Shown here: positions 19,502 to 28,140 of the stretch, piece after piece | How positions within the stretch are numbered: position 1 is the stretch's first letter | Layout of the letters: every line of letters starts with the position of its first letter | From: Streptomyces sp. NBC_00683 | Lineage (GTDB): Bacteria > Actinomycetota > Actinomycetes > Streptomycetales > Streptomycetaceae | Direction: 5' to 3' | Assembly (NCBI RefSeq): GCF_036226745.1 | Contig: NZ_CP109013.1 | Location: 7,812,001 to 7,876,000, forward strand | DNA: 64,000 nucleotides | The notes under the pieces: generated by a model | Databases searched by the model: none | What the model was told of the DNA's origin: nothing | Seen by the model: the letters and a program-made list of their open reading frames with translations, nothing else | Position numbers and translations under genes: made by a program

Positions 19502-20287
19502 GTGAAGATCGCACTGATGGACTCGGGAATCGGCCTGCTCGCCGCCGCTGCCGTGGTGCGCCGGATACGGCCCGACGCCGATCTGGTGCTGTCCTCGGAC
19601 CCCGGCTCGATGCCCTGGGGCCCCCGTACTCCCGAGGACGTGACCGCCTGCGCGCTCGCTGTGGCACGCGCAGCCGCGGCGCACCGGCCGGACGCTCTGA
19701 TCGTCGCCTGCAACACCGCCTCCGTCCATGCGCTGCCTGCCCTGCGGGCCGAACTGGAACCCGGACTGCCGGTCATCGGCACGGTCCCCGCGATCAAGCC
19801 CGCCGCGGCGGGCGGCGGCCACGTCGCCATCTGGGCCACCCCGGCCACCACCGGGAGCCCCTACCAGCGCGGGCTGATCCGCGACTTCGCCCGATCGGTG
19901 GACGTGACCGAAGTCCCCTGCCCCGGACTCGCCGACGCCGTCCAGCACGCGGACGAGGCGGGGATCGACCGTGCGGTGGCCGCTGCCGCCGCCCTCACCC
20001 CGCCCGGCGTGACGGACGTGGTCCTCGGCTGTACCCATTACGAGCTGGTGGCCGAGCGCATCCGCGCCGCCGTGCAGCAGCCCGGCCTGCCGCGGGTCGT
20101 CCTGCACGGCTCCGCCGAGGCCGTCGCCACACAGGCGCTGCGCCGTATCGGCTCCGAACCCGCTCCGTCGGCCGAACCGGTCGGCACCCTCACGGTCCTC
20201 CTCGGCGGACACTCCGCCGACCTGCCGGAACCCGCTCTGGCCTACGCGGAGGGCCTGCTCCTCAAGGCCGTCAGCCCCGCGATCTGA
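19502..20287 (+). CDS. Glutamate/aspartate racemase-family protein
   Basis: The protein is 261 aa with a GTG start. It has the two catalytic cysteines of the family in matching contexts, ACNTASVHALP and LGCTHYELV, and an N-terminal MDSGIGLLAAAAVV corresponding to the MurI DSGxGG motif. The usual GG is degenerate (GIG-L), so this is probably a divergent paralogue rather than the housekeeping MurI. Neighbours do not reveal the substrate. Cysteine-based 1,1-proton transfer is known for the family. Confidence 0.82.
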   Translation: MKIALMDSGIGLLAAAAVVRRIRPDADLVLSSDPGSMPWGPRTPEDVTACALAVARAAAAHRPDALIVACNTASVHALPALRAELEPGLPVIGTVPAIKPAAAGGGHVAIWATPATTGSPYQRGLIRDFARSVDVTEVPCPGLADAVQHADEAGIDRAVAAAAALTPPGVTDVVLGCTHYELVAERIRAAVQQPGLPRVVLHGSAEAVATQALRRIGSEPAPSAEPVGTLTVLLGGHSADLPEPALAYAEGLLLKAVSPAI

Positions 20288-20357
20288 CCGTCCAGCGCGG
20301 CATGCCTGGCCCGCGGACCCCCTCCTCGGGACGCGGAACGTGGGTACGCTGCTTGGC

Positions 20358-20921
20358 ATGACGGACCACCCCGGCAGTGCGAGGCACGGTTCGAGCCAGG
20401 CCCCGGCCACCATCTGGACGGGAAGGGCCCGCAACCGCTTCCAGTGGCTGCTCGCGGCCGCCGGAGCCGGATGCCTGGCGCTCGGCATCGAACTCGCTGT
20501 CGATTCGGCCTGGAGTGCCGGAATCGCTCCCCTGCTCATGTCCGTCATCGGCTGCCTCGCCGCCGGACTGCTGATCCTGTTCGGGACCCTCGCCTTCGTC
20601 CACGTGGCCGTCAAGGTCGACGGTGACGCCCTCGAGGTGCGCTGCGGCCACGTCGGACTGCCCAGGCGCCGGATCCTGCTCACCCATGTGGTCGGCGCGG
20701 ACTTCGCCCCCCAGGTCACCCCGCGCCAGTGGGGTGGCTGGGGCTACCGCTGGCGCCCCGAGCAGGGAACCGCCGTGGTGGTGCGCCGGGGCGAGGGGCT
20801 GGTGCTGAGACTCGGCGACGGCAGGACCTTCACCGTCACGGTGGACAACGCCGAAGCGGCGGTACGGTTCATCCGCGACCGGCTGCACCTGAGCACCACC
20901 GGGAAGTCCGCGGAGTCGTGA
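20358..20921 (+). CDS. Membrane protein with PH-like domain
   Basis: The protein is 187 aa, starting MTDHPGSARHGSSQAP. Two adjacent helices (WLLAAAGAGCLALGIELAV and PLLMSVIGCLAAGLLILFGT) are followed by a beta-rich cytoplasmic domain (VHVAVKVDGDALEVRCG, RRRILLTHVVGADFAPQ, RWRPEQGTAVVVRRGEGLVL). This resembles the bacterial PH-like domain proteins common in actinomycetes. Function is unknown. It lies 51 bp upstream of the Lnt gene. Confidence 0.7.
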   Translation: MTDHPGSARHGSSQAPATIWTGRARNRFQWLLAAAGAGCLALGIELAVDSAWSAGIAPLLMSVIGCLAAGLLILFGTLAFVHVAVKVDGDALEVRCGHVGLPRRRILLTHVVGADFAPQVTPRQWGGWGYRWRPEQGTAVVVRRGEGLVLRLGDGRTFTVTVDNAEAAVRFIRDRLHLSTTGKSAES

Positions 20922-20972
20922 CGGCCGGAGCGGGATGCCGCTCCCACAGCCGCCCACCGTAGACTCCGCCAG

Positions 20973-22595
20973 GTGAGCGCCACCATCACCACAGTCGAAC
21001 CGCCGTCCGCACCCGTGTCCCGCAGCAGGAAGCTGTGGCCGCGGCTCGTCCGGCCTGCCGCAGCCGTCCTGTCCGGTGCACTGCTCTATGCGAGCTTCCC
21101 GCCCCGGCCCCTGTGGTGGCTGGTCCTGCCAGGGTTCGCGCTGCTGGGATGGGTCCTGTTCGCGCGCAGGCTGCGCGCCGCGCTGGGCCTCGGCCTCCTG
21201 GCCGGTCTCGGCTTCATGCTCCCGCTGCTGCACTGGACGGGCGAAGAGGTCGGCCCCGTCCCGTGGCTCGCCCTGGCGCTCGCCGAAGCGGTGTTCATCG
21301 CGGTGGGCTGCGTCGGGATCGCCGCGGTCTCCCGGCTCGCGTACTGGCCCTTCTGGGCTGCCGCGGTCTGGGCACTCGACGAAGCGGTCCGCGCCCGCGT
21401 GCCGTTCGGCGGCTTCCCCTGGGGGAGGATCGCCTTCGGCCAGGCGGACAGTGTGTTCCTGCCGCTCGCCGCGCTGGGCGGAACCCCGCTTCTCTCCTTC
21501 GCCGTGGTGCTGTGCGGCTTCGGACTCTTCGAGGCCCTGCGACAGTTCCGCAGGTACCGCGCCACCGGCGCGGTACCCCGTATCGCCGTCGCGGCGGCGG
21601 CCGCAGCCGTCGCGGTCCCCGTCGTCGCCGCCCTCGCGGCCCTGCCGCTCGTCGACGACTCCGCCGAGGACGGCACCGCGACGGTCGCCGCCGTCCAGGG
21701 CAACGTGCCGCGCCTGGGCCTCGACTTCAACTCCCAGCGCCGGCAGGTCCTGGACAACCACGCGAAGCGCACGGAACAGCTGGCCCAGGACGTGAAGGCG
21801 GGGAAGGTGCCCCAGCCGGACTTCGTCCTGTGGCCGGAGAACTCCTCCGACCTCGACCCGTACCGCAACGCCGACGCCCGCGACGTGATCGACAAGGCGG
21901 TCAAGGCCATCGGTGTCCCCACCGTCATCGGTGCCGTGCTTGCGCCCGACACGGGAAACCTCCGCAACACCCTGATCGAGTGGGACCCGGACAGCGGCCC
22001 CGTGGACACCTACGACAAGCGGCACATCCAGCCGTTCGGCGAGTACATGCCCATGCGGTCCTTCGTGCGGATCTTCAGCAAGGACGTCGACCGGGTCCAG
22101 CGCGACTTCGGATCCGGCAGCAAGGTCGGCGTATTCGATCTGGCGGGCACCAAGGTGGGGCTCGTCACCTGCTACGAGGCGGCCTTCGACGACGCCGTGC
22201 GTGACACCGTCAAGAACGGCGGCCAGCTGATCGCCGTGCCGAGCAACAACGCGACCTTCGGGCGCAGCGAGATGACCTACCAGCAGCTGGCGATGTCCCA
22301 GGTGCGTGCGGTCGAACACGGCCGGGCGGTCGTCGTGCCCGTCACCAGCGGCGTCAGCGCGGTGATCCGGCCGGACGGCACCATCGTGCAGAAGACCGGG
22401 ATGTTCACCGCGGACGCCCTGGTCGACGAGGTGCCGCTGCGGTCCTCGCTCACGCCCGCCACGCGGATGGGTCCCCTTCCCGAAGGCATCCTGGCGCTGC
22501 TCGCGGTGGCCGGCCTCGGCTGGGTGGCGATCCGGTCCGCGCGTGCCAGGAACGACCGGAGGGCACGCCCCGGGAACGCCCCCGCGGCCACGTAG
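20973..22595 (+). CDS. lnt: Apolipoprotein N-acyltransferase
   Basis: The protein is 540 aa with a GTG start. Six or so N-terminal helices (LYASFPPRPLWWLVLPGFAL; FPWGRIAFGQ) precede a nitrilase-type domain holding the Glu-Lys-Cys triad: WPEN (Glu289), YDKRHIQPFGEY (Lys349) and LVTCYEA (Cys400). It N-acylates the lipoprotein N-terminal cysteine at the outer face of the membrane, a final step known in several actinobacteria. Streptomyces usually carries two such genes. The Nudix gene follows after nine bases. Confidence 0.95.
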   Translation: MSATITTVEPPSAPVSRSRKLWPRLVRPAAAVLSGALLYASFPPRPLWWLVLPGFALLGWVLFARRLRAALGLGLLAGLGFMLPLLHWTGEEVGPVPWLALALAEAVFIAVGCVGIAAVSRLAYWPFWAAAVWALDEAVRARVPFGGFPWGRIAFGQADSVFLPLAALGGTPLLSFAVVLCGFGLFEALRQFRRYRATGAVPRIAVAAAAAAVAVPVVAALAALPLVDDSAEDGTATVAAVQGNVPRLGLDFNSQRRQVLDNHAKRTEQLAQDVKAGKVPQPDFVLWPENSSDLDPYRNADARDVIDKAVKAIGVPTVIGAVLAPDTGNLRNTLIEWDPDSGPVDTYDKRHIQPFGEYMPMRSFVRIFSKDVDRVQRDFGSGSKVGVFDLAGTKVGLVTCYEAAFDDAVRDTVKNGGQLIAVPSNNATFGRSEMTYQQLAMSQVRAVEHGRAVVVPVTSGVSAVIRPDGTIVQKTGMFTADALVDEVPLRSSLTPATRMGPLPEGILALLAVAGLGWVAIRSARARNDRRARPGNAPAAT

Positions 22596-22604
22596 GCTCG
22601 CCGC

Positions 22605-23090
22605 ATGGCTACTCCCGACTTCATCCGCGAGATCCGCGCCACCGCCGGGCACCAGTTGCTGCTGCTGCCCGGCATCACGGCGATCGTCTTCGACGACGAG
22701 GGCCGAGTGCTGCTCGGCCGGCGGTCCGACACCGGTAAGTGGGCCGTCATCGGCGGCATCTCCGAGCCCGGTGAGGAGCCCGCGGCGACCGCGGAGCGGG
22801 AGGTGTACGAGGAGACCGCCGTGCACTGCGTCGCGGAGCGGGTGGTGCTCACCCAGGCGCTGCAGCCCGTGCAGTACGACAACGGCGACCGGTGCCAGTA
22901 CCTCGACATCACCTTCCGCTGCCGGGCCACCGGCGGCGAGGCACGGGTGAACGACGACGAGTCGCTGGAAGTGGCGTGGTTCCCCGTCGACTCCCTGCCG
23001 CCGTTGAACGAGTTCTCCCTGTTCCGTATCAAGCAGGCCCTCACCGACGGCCCCACCTGGTTCGAACCCACGCCCGAGCCCGGCCTCTGA
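22605..23090 (+). CDS. Nudix hydrolase
   Basis: The protein is 161 aa. The Nudix box is intact: GGISEPGEEPAATAEREVYE followed by ETA, giving the G-x5-E-x7-RE-V-x-EE pattern. The N-terminal LLLPGITAIVFDDEGRVLLG and the late WFPVDSLPP are typical of small actinobacterial ADP-ribose/NUDT-like enzymes. The substrate is unknown. It is probably cotranscribed with lnt, and a strong hairpin follows directly. Confidence 0.92.
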   Translation: MATPDFIREIRATAGHQLLLLPGITAIVFDDEGRVLLGRRSDTGKWAVIGGISEPGEEPAATAEREVYEETAVHCVAERVVLTQALQPVQYDNGDRCQYLDITFRCRATGGEARVNDDESLEVAWFPVDSLPPLNEFSLFRIKQALTDGPTWFEPTPEPGL

Positions 23091-23100
23091 CGCGGCACGA

Positions 23101-23149
23101 CGCCGAGGGGCCGGCCACCACCCGACAGGTGGTGGCCGGCCCCTCGGCG
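23101..23149. terminator. Bidirectional hairpin terminator
   Basis: A perfect 22-bp inverted repeat (23101-23122 and 23128-23149) surrounds a 5-base loop, between the convergent Nudix and MFS stops. Without a T-run it is the usual Streptomyces intrinsic terminator type. Confidence 0.85.
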
Positions 23150-23157
23150 TGAACGGC

Positions 23158-24558
23158 TCAGGAGGTGCGGGAGTCGGCGGGCAGTGCGGTCCGGGCACCC
23201 GGGACGTCTCCGGCACCCTTTCCGGCATCCGCGTCGATGTCGCTGAGGTCCCTGTTCCGCGTCTCCTTGGCGCAGACGATCGCCAGCACCGTGATCAGCG
23301 CGGCCGCGATGACGTACAGGGAGATGGGCGTCGACGTGCCGAAGTCCGCGAGCAGGGCCGTGGCGATGAGCGGTGCCGGGGCGCCCGCGGCGACCGACGA
23401 GAACTGGGCTCCGATCGACGCACCCGAGTAGCGCATGCGCGTCGAGAACATCTCCGAGAAGAACGCCGCCTGGGGTGCGTACATCGCGCCGTGGAAGACC
23501 AGCCCCACGGTGACGGCGAGCAGCAGGCTCCCGAAGCTCCTGCTGTCGATCAGCGCGAAGAACGGGAACATCCACAGCCCCACGCCGATCGCGCCGACCA
23601 GATAGACCGGCCTGCGCCCGATGCGGTCGGACAGCGCGCCCCAGGCCGGGATCACGGCGAAGTGCACGGCGGACGCGATGAGCACGGCGTTGAGCGCCGT
23701 CTGCTTGCTCAGGTCCGCGGACGTGGTCGCGTACACGAGGATGAACGCGGTGATCACGTAGTAGCTGATGTTCTCGGCCATCCGGGCGCCCATGGCGATC
23801 AGCACATCCCGCCAGTGATCACGGAGCACGGCGACGAGAGGCATCTTCTCGGCCGTCGCAGCCGCGGTCCTGCGCTGCTCGGCCTGGGCCAGGGCGGCCT
23901 TGAACACGGGTGATTCATCGACAGAGAGACGAATCCACAAGCCGAGAATCACGAGGACCCCGGAGAGCAGGAAGGGGATGCGCCAGCCCCACGCCTCGAA
24001 GGCGGAGTCGGACATCAGCGCGGTGAGCGCGGAGAGCACCCCGGTCGCCAGCAACTGCCCCGCGGGTGCTCCGGTCTGGGGCCATGACGCCCAGAACCCA
24101 CGCCTCTTGGCATCACCGTGCTCCGAGACGAGCAGTACGGCCCCGCCCCATTCGCCGCCCAGGGCGAAGCCCTGCACCAGCCGCAGAACGGTGAGCAGGA
24201 CAGGGGCGGCCAGCCCGATGGTGGCGTGTGTCGGCAGGAGCCCGATGGCGAAGGTCGCGCCGCCCATCAGCAGGAGGCTCAGCACCAGCAGCTTCTTGCG
24301 GCCGAGCCGGTCACCGTAGTGCCCGAACACCAGGGCCCCGAGGGGCCGGGCGGCGAAGCCGACCGCGTAGGTGAGGAAGGCGAGGAGGGTTCCGACGAGC
24401 GGTTCGGACCCGGGGAAGAACAGCTTGTTGAAGACCAGCGCGGCAGCCGATCCGTAGAGGAAGAAGTCGTACCACTCCACAGTGGTCCCGACGAGGCTCG
24501 CCGCGACGACGCGGCGGAGGTTCGAGGGGGGTGGGGGAGCGGTTGCTGGGGCGGCCAT
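23158..24558 (-). CDS. MFS transporter, metabolite:H+ symporter (MHS) type
   Basis: The protein is 466 aa from MAAPATAPPPPS; GGAAG seven bases upstream favours 24558 over a GTG at 24567. Features are VGTTVEWYDFFLYGSAAALVF, the loop 2-3 motif GHYGDRLGRKK, and RLVQGFALGGEWGGAVLLVSEH, all of the MHS branch (shikimate/proline/citrate-type importers). Twelve helices are visible, with a cytoplasmic C-terminal tail. Substrate is unknown. Its first 31 codons and promoter also occur as a copy at 37.74 kb, so it lies at the border of the accessory island. Confidence 0.92.
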   Translation of the reverse strand: MAAPATAPPPPSNLRRVVAASLVGTTVEWYDFFLYGSAAALVFNKLFFPGSEPLVGTLLAFLTYAVGFAARPLGALVFGHYGDRLGRKKLLVLSLLLMGGATFAIGLLPTHATIGLAAPVLLTVLRLVQGFALGGEWGGAVLLVSEHGDAKRRGFWASWPQTGAPAGQLLATGVLSALTALMSDSAFEAWGWRIPFLLSGVLVILGLWIRLSVDESPVFKAALAQAEQRRTAAATAEKMPLVAVLRDHWRDVLIAMGARMAENISYYVITAFILVYATTSADLSKQTALNAVLIASAVHFAVIPAWGALSDRIGRRPVYLVGAIGVGLWMFPFFALIDSRSFGSLLLAVTVGLVFHGAMYAPQAAFFSEMFSTRMRYSGASIGAQFSSVAAGAPAPLIATALLADFGTSTPISLYVIAAALITVLAIVCAKETRNRDLSDIDADAGKGAGDVPGARTALPADSRTS

Positions 24559-24700
24559 GGATACCACTTCCGGACGGTTGGCGGGGACGTTTCCGTGTCG
24601 CCATACCGTAGGAAGGGGCAGGTCAGGGGCGTATGTGGCGGGACACCATAGTTCGGGTGGGCAGTGTGCGGGCTGCCGCTACGGGGAGGTGCTGCGGACC
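24466..24700. repeat. Island-flanking direct repeat, copy 1
   Basis: This 235-bp segment is nearly identical to 37740-37974 (I see one difference, at 24662). It contains the first 31 MFS codons and the upstream region. Weaker colinear similarity continues about 60 bp outward on the right side, to about 24757 here and about 38031 in copy 2, with the shared TTGCACTGTTCGGC. Confidence 0.93.
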
Positions 24701-25383
24701 TGGTTTTGCCTTGTGGGGGTGGGCGGGAGGCGGCTGTTCAAGTTGCACTGTTCGGCATGTTTTGCGAGGGCGGTGCTGACTCCCGTGCTGGTTCGGTGCT
24801 GACTAAAAGCCCACGTCATCACCCGTCTTCACCTCTCCCGTGCTGACTTGGTGCTGACTACGCTGCGTTGGAGTCGGGCAATTCGGTGCGGAGCGGACGG
24901 CTGGAGGTTCTGTTTGGGCGCGTCCGTTCTGCAGACCCGTGAGGCGCGTGTCTCAGTCTCGAAGGGGGCTGTGAGGACGGCGGGGCCGACGCTGCCGCAG
25001 GTATGGACCCATCCCGGTGGCGGGCGGGTGGCGTCCTCGGAATGGAGACTGCGAAGGCCGGTTTGCGGCGGCTGAAGAAGGGCTGGCAAGAGGGGCGGCA
25101 CAACGCGCGAGCGAATCGGACGCCGGCGCTGCTCGGAGCGGCTGGAGCAGAAGCGGTCGATGGAGCTTTGATTGCTTGCCGAGTCAGCGTTGTTGTGGAG
25201 TGGGTGCCGCGGAGGCGGGGTGGGCCTGGTCAACGCCGAGCATGTCGTCCTGGGCGCGGCCGGTGCGATTGGGGTCGCCAAGGACTTCGCGCTGAGACCT
25301 TTGGCAGCTCAGGCTGGCGGCCTGCTGTCGGGCGAGGAAGCCGAGGGCGGCCTGCACCAGGACATCCGCGACGACTGCACGAT
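24701..25383. other. Left end of accessory island, no convincing gene
   Basis: There is no ORF with family resemblance in this stretch. It holds several GTGCTGACT/GTGCTGGTT repeats (24771-24860) and, at the very edge, GGACCTGGTTTTGCC (24696-24710). Related elements lie near the island's right end. The remaining open frames have shadow-like composition. Confidence 0.6.
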
Positions 25384-25411
25384 CGACCATCCCCGCGTGC
25401 GCGGGGAGCAG
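25384..25411 (-). CRISPR. Orphan type I-E-like CRISPR repeat
   Basis: A single 28-base unit reads, on the minus strand, CTGCTCCCCGCGCACGCGGG followed by GATGGTCG. The palindromic core CCCCGCGCACGCGGGG with flanking GCTC and GATGGTC matches the consensus of Streptomyces type I-E repeats as I know it. No second repeat follows after a spacer-length interval, and no cas genes are present. It is a relic, not an array. Confidence 0.6.
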
Positions 25412-25517
25412 TGAGCCTCCGCCAACTTGAAACCCCAGGTCAAGGGGCTGGTGTGACCGGTTCTCGGGGTGCTCACGCTGGTCGTGGGCGGCAGTCTGGG
25501 GCGTAGATCGTCTGGCA
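25412..25517 (-). repeat. Leader-like sequence next to the orphan CRISPR repeat (copy A)
   Basis: On the minus strand this segment runs directly into the CRISPR-like repeat, in the position of a CRISPR leader. It aligns without gaps over about 109 positions with 30481-30589 on the plus strand (about 77 percent identical by eye). The best-conserved block includes GGTCACACCAGCCC, TTGACCTG and CGGAGGCTCA. It starts with the CAGACGATCT motif shared with the IS ends. Confidence 0.6.
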
Positions 25518-25591
25518 GGGCGGCTTTGCCGATGAGTTCAGCGTCCGTGAACGGTCTACCCAGTGACACGACCGTTCTCGATAGGAGTGCC

Positions 25592-25963
25592 ATGTCCACC
25601 ATTCAGCCAGTGATCCTTACAGCCGAGCAGGACGTCCTACTCGGCTTCTATACGAAGCTGTTCGGCGCCGAGGAGATCTTCCGGGTACCGGAGGAAGGTC
25701 CGGCCTTCTACCGCGGCTTGCGCATCGGCGACACCGATCTCGGGCTGGTGGCCAAGCCGGACCTCGGGGCCGGGGCGGCGGCACCGCGGATGCTGCTCAG
25801 TATCGGTGTCGACGACGTCGATGAGACGCTCGGCCGCGTGGTTGCTCTGGGCGGCTCGGTCCGCAGCGGCCCCAAGGACATGCCGTGGGGACAGCGCGTT
25901 GCCCACATTCAGGACCCCGACGGTAACCCGGTGAATCTGACCCAGCCGATCCCGGCCCAGTGA
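25592..25963 (+). CDS. VOC family (glyoxalase/bleomycin-resistance-like) protein
   Basis: The protein is 123 aa, starting MSTIQPVILTAEQDVLLGFY behind an AGGAG site at 25584. It has a single beta-alpha-beta-beta-beta repeat pair of the vicinal-oxygen-chelate fold: FYTKLFGAEEIFRVP, LRIGDTDLGLVAKPD, and the closing QRVAHIQDPDGNPVNLTQP with the conserved DPDGN turn. Function could be dioxygenase-like, isomerase or drug binding, and cannot be assigned. It is flanked by two copies of a short diverged repeat (25468-25514 and 25974-26016). Confidence 0.85.
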   Translation: MSTIQPVILTAEQDVLLGFYTKLFGAEEIFRVPEEGPAFYRGLRIGDTDLGLVAKPDLGAGAAAPRMLLSIGVDDVDETLGRVVALGGSVRSGPKDMPWGQRVAHIQDPDGNPVNLTQPIPAQ

Positions 25964-25973
25964 CACTGTTCCA

Positions 25974-26016
25974 GGTGCTTGTGCTGGTCGTGGGCTGCCT
26001 TCGGTAGAGATCATTT
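25974..26016. repeat. Short diverged repeat, partner of 25468-25514
   Basis: Shares GGTGCT, GCTGGTCGTGGGC and a degraded GTAGATC element with 25468-25514 in the same orientation, so the two copies bracket the VOC gene. It is probably a decayed IS end or a leader-copy fragment. Confidence 0.5.
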
Positions 26017-26154
26017 GCCCGCAGTGACCCCGACTTTGACGTTAGAGAACAGCGCGGCTTGGGGCTGCTGTCTGAGGAGTAGATCGTCTGACGGAGCCGG
26101 ACGGTTCGTTGATTCCTGCTCGCTGGGGCCGGGCGGCCTTCTACGATCCGGTAC

Positions 26155-26391
26155 ATGGATCCCGAGCTGCTGGAACGGATCATCGCGTGGCCGGCGGAGC
26201 TGGACGAACTCGAGGAACAGCTGGCCAAGCAGCTGACGGAGGTACGAGCCGAGCGGGATGAACTCGCCGTCACCGAACGGGTCCTTGAGCGGATGAGCGA
26301 ACAGCTCGCTGATGAACGCGCCGCGGCGGCGCCGACGCCCGGACAGGTGGGCGGACGAGCGGTGATGCTCATCCCGCACCCCACGCCGGAC
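26155..26391 (+). pseudogene. IS-associated coiled-coil accessory protein, N-terminal fragment
   Basis: Begins MDPELLERIIAWPAELDELE, then a charged coiled-coil (EEQLAKQLTEVRAERDELAV) and VGGRAVMLIPH. This is the first half of a protein I recognise beside Streptomyces IS5-type transposases. After VMLIPH the expected continuation is missing and the frame runs into unrelated residues before the hydrolase gene. The matching C-terminal half is found at 29429-29578. The coiled coil may still be translated as a short stub. Confidence 0.6.
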
Positions 26392-26419
26392 GCAGAGGAC
26401 ACGAGGAGGACTGCTGACG

Positions 26420-27103
26420 ATGGCGACCTACGTCCTGATCCCCGGCGCCGCCGGCACCCCGTGGCACTGGCACCTGGTGGAGGCCGCGCTGCGGGACCGG
26501 GGCCACCACGTGATTGTGGTTGATCTGCCGAACGACGACGACTCAGCTGGACTGTTGGAGTACGCCGACGCGGTCGTCGACGCCGTCGGCGCTCGGGGCC
26601 GTGATGGCGGCGGTGTAGTGCTGGTGGCGCACTCCTTCGCGGGATTCACGGCACCGCTGGTGTGCGAGCGGGTGCGGGTCGACCGGCTGGTGCTGGTAAC
26701 GGCGATGGTCCCGGCAACCGGTGAGACACCTGCGGACTGGTGGACCAACACCGGTTACGAGCAGGCCCGGCGCGAGCGGGACGCGCACGACGAGGGCCGC
26801 GCACCAGACGAGACCGGTCTGTTCTACGGGGACGTACCAGCCGTTCTCGCGGCGGCGGCGCTCGGTCGACAGCGCCGCCAGTCGGGCACGCCCTTCGAGG
26901 AGCCGTGGCCTCTGACGTCGTGGCCCGACGTACCCACGACGTTCCTGCTGTGCCGGGAGGACCGGTTCTTCCCGGCCCCGTTCATGCGCCGGGTGGTACA
27001 AGAGCGTCTGGGGATCACCGCCGACGAGATCGACGGCGGTCACTACGTTCTCCTCAGCCGTCCTCAGGAACTGGCCGCCCGGCTGGAGGGATACGCACCG
27101 TAG
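26420..27103 (+). CDS. Alpha/beta-fold hydrolase
   Basis: The protein is 227 aa, starting MATYVLIPGAAGTPWHWHLV. The oxyanion strand is PGAAGTPWHW, the nucleophile elbow is LVAHSFAGFTAP (Ser in HSF), the late acid region is FLLCREDRFFP, and the catalytic histidine is in IDGGHYVLLSRP. The layout resembles salicylate-esterase/RsbQ-like small hydrolases. The substrate is unknown. It is the first cargo gene inside the split accessory ORF, followed by about 335 bp without a gene. Confidence 0.88.
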   Translation: MATYVLIPGAAGTPWHWHLVEAALRDRGHHVIVVDLPNDDDSAGLLEYADAVVDAVGARGRDGGGVVLVAHSFAGFTAPLVCERVRVDRLVLVTAMVPATGETPADWWTNTGYEQARRERDAHDEGRAPDETGLFYGDVPAVLAAAALGRQRRQSGTPFEEPWPLTSWPDVPTTFLLCREDRFFPAPFMRRVVQERLGITADEIDGGHYVLLSRPQELAARLEGYAP

Positions 27104-27438
27104 AACGCGTTCCACGTGCCGTTCGCCGCGCACCGGCCCTAGCGCCCCGGGTCACGGCGAGGTCTACCCGCGTGATCCGGCCTCCAGGCGCGGGCTCGTC
27201 CCGAGCTCTCCAGGGCACCGTCCCCGCGGTGTGCCAGCAACCGGGCGGCGAAGGGGTGCACTTCGCCCCGGTCGCCGGGGCAGGAAGGGGCCGTCGCCCG
27301 CGGCCACGCGTGACCCGGACCGCCTCGGCCGCGCTCTCGTCGTCCGACGCGGATACGGTCGTCGGAATCTTCGCCGAGTTGTCGGATTCCGCGAAGGCTC
27401 TTCGTCGTCTTCATGAAACACTCGAAAGGAGAACGGTC
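27104..27438. promoter_or_regulatory. Intergenic region with possible ECF-type promoter
   Basis: No credible ORF is present. TGTCGG (27380-27385) and CGTCG (27403-27407) are separated by 17 bases and lie about 35 bases before the YCII start. This resembles promoters recognised by ECF42-type sigma factors, which are known to control their own YCII neighbours. The assignment is an inference. Confidence 0.3.
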
Positions 27439-28140
27439 ATGAAGTACGTGTTGTTCGTTGCCACCGACCCCGCCGGGGAACCGACCGACGAGAACCCACA
27501 AGCATGGGTCGATAAGTGGAACGACCGCGGCGTCCGGGTCGAGGGAATGCCGCTCAGGCCGGCCGCCGAGACCAGGACGGTGCGCGTCCGCGGCGACCGG
27601 GTGCTGGTCACCGACGGCCCGTTCGCCGAGACGACCGAGTGGATCGCCGGATACGACCTCATCGAGGCCGCCGACCTCGACGAGGCGATCGAGGTGGCCG
27701 CGTCGCACCCGATGGCGAGCGGCGGACGCATCGAGATCCGGCCGGTCGAACCGATCGACCTCGGACCGGGCACCGGGAACGTCTCGCACGAGGGTGACGC
27801 GCCCGCCTCCCGCTTCCTCGGGATCTTCCGGACGGACCCGGGCGCACCGCCCTTCACTCCCGAGCCCGCCGCGGTGGCCGACTGGGTCCGCGACGGTCTC
27901 GCCTCCGGCCGCTGTCTCGGCGGCGAGCACCTGCGTCCCGTGGAGGACGCCACGCTCGTGCGCCGACGGGGAGGGGAACTGCTGGTCACCCACGGCGCGT
28001 ACACAGACGTGCCGGAATGGGTGTCCGGGATCGTGTTCGTCGACGGCGACTGGCAGGAGGCGATCGACTACCTTTCCCGCTGCCCCATGGCGCGGTCCGG
28101 GATCCTCGAGCTGCGCGAGTTCTGCACGGACCTCTCGTGA
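27439..28140 (+). CDS. YCII-related (DGPF) family protein, two domains
   Basis: The protein is 233 aa behind an AAAGGAGAA ribosome site. The first YCII domain is MKYVLFVATDPAGEPTD to about residue 95, with the family motif VLVTDGPFAETTEWIAGYDL. The second half repeats the fold in degenerate form (LLVTHGAYTDVPEWVSGIVF). Such genes pair with ECF42 sigma factors, and here the stop overlaps the sigma gene (GTGA). Biochemical function is not known. Confidence 0.9.
   Translation: MKYVLFVATDPAGEPTDENPQAWVDKWNDRGVRVEGMPLRPAAETRTVRVRGDRVLVTDGPFAETTEWIAGYDLIEAADLDEAIEVAASHPMASGGRIEIRPVEPIDLGPGTGNVSHEGDAPASRFLGIFRTDPGAPPFTPEPAAVADWVRDGLASGRCLGGEHLRPVEDATLVRRRGGELLVTHGAYTDVPEWVSGIVFVDGDWQEAIDYLSRCPMARSGILELREFCTDLS

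Noticed and set aside
20271..23228. Very long open frame (985 codons) antisense to the PH-like, Lnt and Nudix genes
   Set aside because: Arg/Gly/Asp-rich shadow composition. The plus-strand genes have clear domains, start sites and catalytic residues.
24482..24802. A protein-coding gene on the plus strand across the MFS start
   Set aside because: It is the antisense of the MFS N terminus and appears twice only because the DNA itself is duplicated at 37.74 kb.
25384..25411. A functional CRISPR array
   Set aside because: Only one repeat unit is present, no spacer-length periodicity follows, and there are no cas genes.
25017..25414. Small genes in the left end of the island
   Set aside because: Several overlapping frames in both strands, no ribosome sites and no family resemblance.
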